This document shows positions 1 to 9,200 of a DNA stretch of 10,855 bases, in pieces; within the stretch, counting starts at the first letter, position 1; each line of letters opens with the position of its first letter. The notes under the pieces were generated by a model. That model saw only the letters and a program-made list of their open reading frames with translations, was not told the origin of the DNA and made no database searches. Origin of the DNA: ANME-2 cluster archaeon (GTDB taxonomy: Archaea > Halobacteriota > Methanosarcinia > Methanosarcinales > Methanocomedenaceae); the NCBI GenBank assembly GCA_023544495.1, contig JAMJFV010000057.1, forward strand, positions 1-10,855, written 5' to 3'. The translations under genes and the position numbers were made by a program.

Positions 1-277
1 CTGACTTGTTGTTCCTGATACTGACCTGGAACTGGGTATTATCGTCTGCAGGATTGCCATACAACCAAAACTTGATACTGGTAGCATTGCTGAATTCAAG
101 GCCTGCACGGTCAACATATATCCTGCCCACACCAAGAGCCATGGAATAGTCCAGTTTTCCTGCAACGTTGCCTTGTACAACCTGGTCTGTGGATGCTGTG
201 AGGGATACAGTTGAAACCGGGAAACCGGGTGCGGAATATGCACTGATATCTGATACGACCTCATAATCTTCCAGTTC
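1..277 (-). other. Start of jelly-roll module E (cut by the window edge)
   Basis: About 92 residues from ELEDYEVVSDISAYSAPGF through VSLTASTDQVVQGNVAGKL to SIKFWLYGNPADDNTQFQV and SIRNNKS. The FWLYGNP phrase (50..70) matches FWLYLDP of module D and VWVYLDP of module B at the equivalent place, roughly halfway through a 160-residue module, so about half of the domain lies beyond the left edge. Confidence 0.55.
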
Positions 278-3200
278 CCTGCTGACACTGCTCATGTTAT
301 CCGGCAATACCTGCATGCCGGAACCCGAGGATTCAGGATGGCAGTCGGTACAATTTGGAATGGTGGGCTGGATATCATTGGGTATATCCCCACCATGGCA
401 GACCTGGCAGGCATCGTGGGTATCCGGGTTTTGTACTGTCAGGGAAACAGTATTGGGTAAATATACATTGATGGATCTTACTTGCGGGCGTTCGGTAAGA
501 ACAGCGGCGTTTTGCAAGGGAGAGCTGCAATACCCTGTACCTGTCCACACTCTGCTCCATGAACTGACCGTGAACCTGACCTTTGTGATGTTCTGGCTGG
601 TGAACGTATGGAGCTTATCATTATCGTAATTTGTATATGTGGTTGACGATACCAGGGTTACCCAGCTGCCATTGTTGAGTCCTTCCACAGTATAGGTGGA
701 TTTGTAGTTGGACATTGCGATCCTGACACCATCTACAGAATATGCGCCGTCAAGTTCGATCTCCATGACCTGGTTGGACACGCCGTCAGGAGACCAGTAC
801 GTATCCTCATTGCCGTCTATGGCAAGATCGGCATTTCCACCATCTGATGTGCTGGCAACCTTATTCTTGGCGATATCCATATTGATACCTGCATGTACAT
901 CAGTACCATAATCTTCTGACAAAACATTCGACCATGTATCCTGGCCGCTGTTATGGCAATCGGGACAGGTGGAGGGAAGTGCTTCAGTCAGGTGACATTT
1001 TATACAATTAACATCCCGTGCGTTGCTGTGGTAATTGCAATTAGAACCCGTGCTGGGTGGTGAAGGGTCCACCAGGGGATGCATCTCATGGACATATTCC
1101 TTACTGAAATTGGATGGGGACACAGGGCCGTCAGAATTACCGTACGCTGCACTGGTGATGGTATGAGGGTAATAGTGATTTTGGCCCATTCCCGTATCGA
1201 CATGACAACGGGTACAGCCCCATTCCATGACACTGAAATATTCCCTGATACCGGGATACGTATCCATTTCAACCCAGTAGGTACCTTCGGGACTGTTTCC
1301 GGGAATGGTATAATTGCCCGTATACAGGCCATCTTCTTCAGTGAGGGGAAGACTGGTGATGAGTGTGCCGTCATACCGGTAGATACTGGCAGTGACCGAC
1401 TGGTCATCAAGGATATGACCGGCCTGGGTCAGGAATTCTGCATGAAGGGAAATATTCCGGTATTCTTCAGGCGTGAGGTCAGGATTCCAGCTGGGATGAC
1501 CCACCAGGACTTCAGCCGGGTCTATCCACAGTTTCAGATGAGCAGATGACGTTATGGTCGAATCCGACCCCGTGATGCCGTTATATGAAACAGTTGAATT
1601 AAGGTAATAGGTCGAGTAGTCTGCCGGAAGCTGGTACGTTACATCGACAGTACCATCAGGACCGGTGGTAGTTGAGTTTGTTTCAATAATTAAACCGTTG
1701 CCGATATAGCTTAATTGGGTCGAAACGGAAACACCAGGTACATACTGGGTGCCGTTGAAGACTTTGATAGCTATCGTCGCGTTATCGCCAGGGTCATAGC
1801 TTAATGTATAGGGGATTGTCTCAACTATAAAGTTGACAGGAACCATAATGGAACTGGTACCACTGACAGCTTTTGAATCCAGGGCATTGAAACGGGCGGT
1901 ATAGTTTCCTGATATGGGTAACGTGGGTGTGAACGTGGCTGCCGTGTTATAGACCCACATCTCGAAGATGTATATGGTCTGGGCGTTATTGGAAGCTTCA
2001 TATTTTACCCTCACACCTCTGGTGGTTGTTGTGGGAATATCGTCGATTATATAGGGAAAACTGGTGGTGGTAAACCCGTCCACTACCTTTTTATCGACCC
2101 AGGTGACGCCGTCGGTATCAAGTACCTGTATCCTGTACGAGGTTGGCCAGTCGTTGGTATCGTAATATACCATGACCTGGTTGATGGTCACAGGCTGTGC
2201 CCATGTAATCCCGGCATAGGTTCCAATACAGGCAGCAGTAGTTGCAGGAAGATAAAATGAACCATCATTTATCCTGGCAACACTGCCAAAACCTGACCCG
2301 CTGGCAGTACCCGAACGGGCATAATTCTCGGTTGACTGGATGAAATCGGCTGTATCATAATTTACAGATGTGCCGTTGGGCAAGGTCAGGTTCAGGTAAA
2401 CCATCCCATCGAACGGTATGGACCTGTTGGAACGGACACTGACACTTATGTTAGCGGTATCACCAACAATGTAGGGTGTTTCATGTAATACGGGTGTAAC
2501 AGTCAAACGGTCTACTATAAACTGGGTAGTGGCAGTACTGGAGTACCCATTGCTGGTTGAGGTAGCTATGACCGTATAGTTACCGTATTCATCAGTATCG
2601 ATAAAGTCGAATGTATATCTGCCGTTTCCAAGGTCGGTAATGTCTGAGGGCGTGGAATAGCTGAGCGCTGACATGCCGGGTTTGGTTACGTTGATGGATA
2701 TACTGGCACCTGATATGGGATTACCGTTAATTACCTTGAGATCATCAAGGTATATCGAACCTCTGGTTTCGACCTCTGCGGCACTATTATCGTCATCTAT
2801 CAGAACCGTAAGGTAATGGTCATGGGTGAGGTCTATACTAAAATCACTGACATTGAATGAATAATAGTTCCACCCATGGACTGGGTTCTGCCCGTAGATA
2901 CGCTCATCACTGCTCCAGCCTGTGGGGTCATTTTCAAGCACCAGTGCAACTGTATCGAACGCGTCAACCGGGTCCAGGTAAAGCCAGAAGGTGATAGTGT
3001 TGACCTGTGATACATCGATCGGACCCAGACCTGATTCAAGGAACAGGTAGTCGTTCACTCCTTTGGTGACGTAATAATCCACTTTCTGGGATTGGGTCCC
3101 GCTCTTATGGTACAGGCGTGTTATGCCGTACACTTCTTCTGACATATTCGGGATAGTTCCTGTAGTACCGGCACGGTATGACCAGTTGGAAGTAACCTGT

Positions 3201-6200
3201 TCCATATCGTCGAAGATAATGTCATCAAACAGTTCTACTGTAAGGGTCGCAGTATCCATGAGATTGAGAGTCTCGATGGTGGGTGCAATGGTCGAGCCTA
3301 TCTGGATATCAAAGGATGTATCGGTCTTGCCGGTGGTACCTGCTGTATCCTGGGCTGTAACGGTCACATCGTACGTACCGATAAGGGATGGCCTGGTGAA
3401 ACTGAGTGTGAAGGAACCATTCGTATCTGCTGCAAGGTTATAGACGGATATTATCCCGTCAGGTGCCCTCACATACACAAGTACCGGGGACGTGCGGGGT
3501 ATACCCGAGCGGTTATCCTGCACAGTACCGTTGATGGTAACGTAATTTAGTTGGGGATTGCCAATGGTAAGGTCATAGGTATCACCGGTATTGACCGTGA
3601 TGTTCAGATCAGCAACCAGGATGGTGCTGAGATTCACGGTGGACAGATTTGAATAACTGCTCAGACCTGTTACGATATAATCGCCTACCCATGGGAGTGT
3701 ACCGGTACTGGTTCGGGTGGTTACTTTCGTATTATCAATGTACCCGGTATGGTCGAATGTCCAGAAATGGAACGTCGGGTCCCAGTCGGTCAGGTTATAG
3801 GTACTGTCCGCAGTATCGGGTATGGGCCTGGAACTGTCATCCCTGGAATACACGAACAGTTGTGATCCCGTAGCAAAGAACCTGACCTCCAGGGTATACC
3901 ATTTCCCGGTCTCGGGAGTGAACAGGTCCTTATAATGCCAGCCGTCAAGGTCATAGGTCTGGGCTTTGAGCATACCGTCGGTTTTATCGATATAGATACC
4001 ATGGCGACGGTATCCTGATGTGGGATTGCCTTCAGCTGCCACGACCAGTCCGCCACTGAGGTTGTCGGTCATGAGATCGGTAGTGAATACCGGGTACACT
4101 GTCCGGGAATATGTGGTACTGCCTGAGAAATTGGCATTGAAATCAACACCAGTACCATTCAATTCCATCCAGCCGGCCGAGATGTTATGGGTTGAGGTAG
4201 TGGAATTGACCCATTCAGTGCTGTTGAATGTCATGAATGCATCATTGAAGGTTTCCGTGAACGTATTGGATATGACATACGAATAGGGAGATGAGACATT
4301 CTGGTTCTCAAGATATGGGTCGTGTGTACTTGCATGTTCGAAGGTTACCTCATCGAACCATACTCTTGCCACATTGTTGCTGCTCTCGTGTATAGCAAAC
4401 GCCATACCCTCAACGAGCTGTCCATCCAGTCCGATCTGTGTGCTGTTGAGTGCCAGTTCGTACCAGGCACCTGAGGCGGGAAGCGGGCCGATGTATTGTC
4501 GTGATGTGGTGTTGTTAGTACCCCACTGGATAGTATCCGAACCCCAGTATGCCCGGTTGTTCCAGGTATTATTTGCCCGGACCTGGACCATTATTTCGTC
4601 TATAGGTTCTGATAAGGGGTCAAGATAGACCCAGACCGAGATGTTCTCGCCCGTGCCCATACGGTATGGGCTGTACGTGTCATAGAAATAATGCTGGGCA
4701 GTAGCGGGACCCTGTACTTCCTGCAAATGAGAATAACTTCCACTGTGAACGGTATTATAATCCCAGGTCCACACCCCACCGGTACTGGCACCATAGGGAA
4801 CAGCATCATCAATATACGCAGACTGGTACGTCACTGATATATTTACCCAGGAAGATACCTCACTCCCGTTATGAGTGGTGATACCACTCGCGGTAACGGG
4901 CTGGTCAAAGCTCACTTTGTTCTGGGTAAGGTCAAGAGTGGTCACGTAGCTGTCGATTTCTATGGTCTTGGAACCGTTGTATCCGGTATCATTGGCAGTG
5001 TTAATGTTCACTGCGATCGTATAGTTGCCAGGTACTGAAGTAATCGGGATGAGAGGCCAGTGTATCAAGGCCGTACCTGTGGAGTTCGTTGGCCATGTCT
5101 TGCTGAATTCATAGGGCAGCTGACCACTGGGGTCGTTGACGTCCAGGGTGACCGTGGCATTATCCCCGACATCTTCGACATTCACGGTGAACCAGACATC
5201 ATCCCTGGTATTGTATATGGTCTTATCGGTATCCACAGTGACCCTTAGCCCTCCTACATTGAATGTAGCGTTTTCTGTCCTGGGTATGCCGTTGGGTGCA
5301 GTGGAATCGGCCCTGATGGTATACACACCGTTCACGTCCGGGACAGGAAAATGAAGGGTATAGGAATTTTCGTTGATTGTGATATTGAACGGGTCCGTGG
5401 AGTTGTTGTGAGGTCCGTACGCAAGGGTCTGGTTTGGGTAATAAATACTGAAATTGACCCGTGAACCGGTGAGCTGAGTACCGTTTGCAAGGGTAAGATT
5501 GGCAGTTATGCTTGCAGTGGAAGGGGGAGTATACAGTGGCTGGTCAGTTGAGATGGTCATCCAGTATCCTTCTATTGCCCCGGCGATCACCGGAAGGGTA
5601 TTGCTGACCAGCGTGGTGTTGTCGGGAGGAATGGATAAGTCACGGTCAAAATATACGTACAGTAATCTTCCTTCAAACATACCGAGACTGCAATTATGGG
5701 TGATGTTGAGGGTATTGGCATCGTCCCACCGGTACGTGTATTCTAATTCAGTACCGCCCTGATCGACGTATGTCACATGTTCAATATCAATTCCGTTGAT
5801 GTCCTTGATGACCACAGAAGTCTGGTCAACACCGCCAGGCAGGTCGATGACAAAGCCTTTTCCGTTATAGTTCACGCCTGTATGGTTCAGTGTGTTATCC
5901 AGTATCAATGCTGTCCGGTAATCTTTGCCGGGGTCAACCCAGCTGTCATGGACGTCCAGGAATGTCAGGTTTGTCTCGATGGTATACAGTATTCCGCCAT
6001 CATTGACGATAATAGTGACATTATAGATCCCTGCAGGCGAACTGCTTGAGAAATACGGGGTAAGGTTATCATGGAAGATACCACTGGCATCGGTTGTTAC
6101 CGACTGGTATGCCGCAATGGTATTATTAGGGTATCTGATAGTGATATTGGCATAAGCAGTGTTCACGGTATTGTTGAACTCACTATCCCTGATGGTCCCT

Positions 6201-9200
6201 GAAACAATTAGAGGAAGGATGGGTGATTGGTGTGTCCCGTTCATGTTATGCGGGCCGTAGGTATTATTTACATCATTCAGGCTGCGTACAAAGAAGGTAA
6301 TATCATCATCACCCGGCCAGGGTGACGTAACACCGGTTTCAACCAGGTAGATACCAAGCTGTGCATCCGAAAGGGAAAACTCGACAGTGTAATTCCCGTT
6401 ACCAAGATCAATGGTAGTACCGCTTCCTACCGGGATATAACTTAAATTCTGTTCAATACCGATTGATGGAATGATCGTATCCTTCAACGGCGGGGCACTG
6501 ATACCGAACATATTCACGGCACCACCTGGATTAACGAGATTCACCTCTGCTCCGAAACCAAAATTACCGTTCCCTGGTCGATAATAAATATATTCCCAGG
6601 AATAGTGTGTATACACGACATCAATATTCCCATCATGATCAAAATCAAATGCATCCATACCACCATTGTATTGTGTGAATTTCAAACCTTCATCGCTAAA
6701 ATTACCGGTGCCGTCACCACGGTATATGTGGTATTGGCCGGTCGTATCGCCATTTGAAATAACATCAAGGTGACCGTCGTTGTTAAAATCGCCAAGTGCC
6801 AGACTGTATGGGTCAGTACCCGTAGTGGTCAGTAATTCAACCGGAGCAGCAAATGTTCCAGCTCCGTTGCCATAATACGCATAGACCTTACCGCCCGGAT
6901 TCTCAGTATAGATGAAGTCCACGTGTCCGTCTTCGTTCACGTCACCGGCATCTTTACCCCGACCTGCTGTTCCCGGGGCAGTGGTTGTGATGATGGTCCT
7001 GGTGAAACTACCCGTCCCATCACCTGTATAGAGGTACAGGTTCCTGTTGTTGCCACCGACAATGAGATCCATATTCCCGTCTTCGTCAAAATCGGCAGTA
7101 GCCATATCCATAGTATATGAACTTGCAGTAAAGGCTGGAGAAATACTGCTCTTGCTGAAGGTTCCCACATTCGTCCATGAATACAGGAACAGATTACCAT
7201 TACTGTCGCCAGCGACAACATCAAAGTCCCCATCATTATCAAAATCCGCAATGGCAATACCCCGGGTGTTAGCGGCATTATCATCTATTTGCACGTATCC
7301 ATCGAACGCACCGTTCTTGTTACTATGTTTATAATAGATACGGGCAGAATCGTCACCTGATATAATGAACTCATCCGCAATGTAAAGTCGAAGTTTAGCA
7401 GGTATTGTATATTCAGGGTATGCATCAATATCATAATCGTATTCGTAATACAACCAGTAATTCTTACTCTCATTGGCTGAGAAACTGGCAAGGAATATTA
7501 TTTCGTCATCGGTGTTCAGGTATCCGTCACTATTTCTATCAAATACGACCCGGACAACTTCATTCCTTGATGAAAGGTTCTCCTGTGTGGAGTAAGCGAT
7601 AACCCTGCTCGAATTTATGGGCAGGTTGGTCAATGATACGCCCGCAGATGCAAGGTCTAAACCACGGACCACCACATACGCATCCTCTCGGGCATGTTCA
7701 AGAGTATTTATCGCACTGATACCTACCCTGTGGTCCCTGTCAAAACTCCAGTAACTTGCATTCCACCAATCTGACGGACCAAGATAGGTCACATTGACAT
7801 CAACGGACGCACCGTTCACATCTGTTGTACTGTTCTTGATAGTAAGGGTCACATTGACGGTATCATCCGTATTGTATTGCGAACGGTTCGTAGCAGAATC
7901 CACGAAAAAATCCACATTCAACGATGATGTATTGGATGCTGCAAGGTTCCCTCCTGATTCTATCTCGCTGGCATTGACCTGGATAGAATAAGTACCTGAA
8001 AGGTTCGTTGACCCAAGAGAGAAACTATGAGTAAAGTTATCAAACTGGTCAGTAAGGATGATATTGTGTACCTCTACCCCTACAGGGTCAAATACCTGAA
8101 TGGTTACATTGGCCCATTTTGGTGTTCCCTGCAAATCCCATATCCTGCCGGTAAATGTGGTAAGGGTAACATTATCTCCCACCTCATACCACGGGAATTC
8201 AGGTGCAATATCCACATAGAACTGTGTCACCCTGAATGGTAACAGATTAGCATCACCCTTGGCCGATCCCTTCTCGACATGGACCGAGATATTGAAATCT
8301 CCTTCAATTTCAGTACTATAGGTAGTATTGTAGTACCCGTTATTGTTATCAGTAATATTTGAACCCGATATGGTTTTGACTGAGCCTGTACTGTTCGTGA
8401 TATTGACGGTAAGGTTGGCACCTGTAACCGGAACCGAACCTGTATCAAATACGCTGATATTGATATCCACATCCCTGTCCACACTGTACAGGGGAGAGGG
8501 AATACTTGTATTAACATCGTAATTGACAGTAAATTCAGATGAATTCGAGCCTTCCAGTGTCAGGTATGAGATGTCTATTACTGCAGTATAGGGGTCGGCA
8601 GGCAAACCGCTAAACGTTTCCTTATATGAATTAATAATGGATATATTTGATATCCTGAACTCATCTATCCAGAAATCGCCAGTAAGATACGTGGAAATAG
8701 CATAATTGGGATACCACGCAATACCAGTGATCTGGTGATTCCCGGTACCCATCGATGCGTCCAGCTGCTCGTCCAGATTGATCTGGGTCCAGTGCCACTG
8801 GTCATCCGTATGTATGGAACCCCAGGTAGCCACGGTAGGATAACTCCCGGTTGTATTGATTCCCTGGGTAACATCTATCGAGCGCCATGCACCATTCACC
8901 AGAATGAACATATTGATTTTATCATCAGGACTGATACGGTATGCCATGCTCAGGTATGGATAATTTGAGGTGGAATACCCGGCAGAGGTCTGACCCGTTT
9001 CCAGTCCCGAGGCACCATTGAAGTTTTGTCCTCCCCATGCAGTGGTACCTGGCCAGGTCATATGCAGACTCCATGACCCCGCAAATGCAGTGGACGAGTC
9101 TCGAACAGGGTCTTCATACTGCCAGGAACCCCAATCGTCACCTGCGACCTCGAATGTATCCTCATCATAAAATGTTGCACCAGTGGGTTTTGGTCCCATT

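Noticed and set aside
1028..1039. CNYH as a sixth haem motif
   Set aside because: Only one cysteine precedes the histidine and the spacing to the next cysteines does not fit a known long CxnCH motif.
1000..1410. 136-codon frame on the minus strand in another phase
   Set aside because: It overlaps the CTRCH and CIKCH coding region in a different frame; the main frame carries conserved motifs and this one does not.
1079..1549. 156-codon open frame on the plus strand
   Set aside because: It lies antisense to the Ig-like and haem-coding part of the giant gene, has no recognisable motifs, and is explained by the codon bias of the opposite strand.
2228..2230. Isolated cysteine in discoidin domain 1 (AACIGTY) as a further cofactor site
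   Set aside because: No second cysteine or following histidine is nearby.
6614..7246. Short tandem repeat or CRISPR array in the region of regularly spaced similar DNA
   Set aside because: The regular spacing of about 150 bases comes from the protein-level propeller blades; the DNA between them is not conserved.
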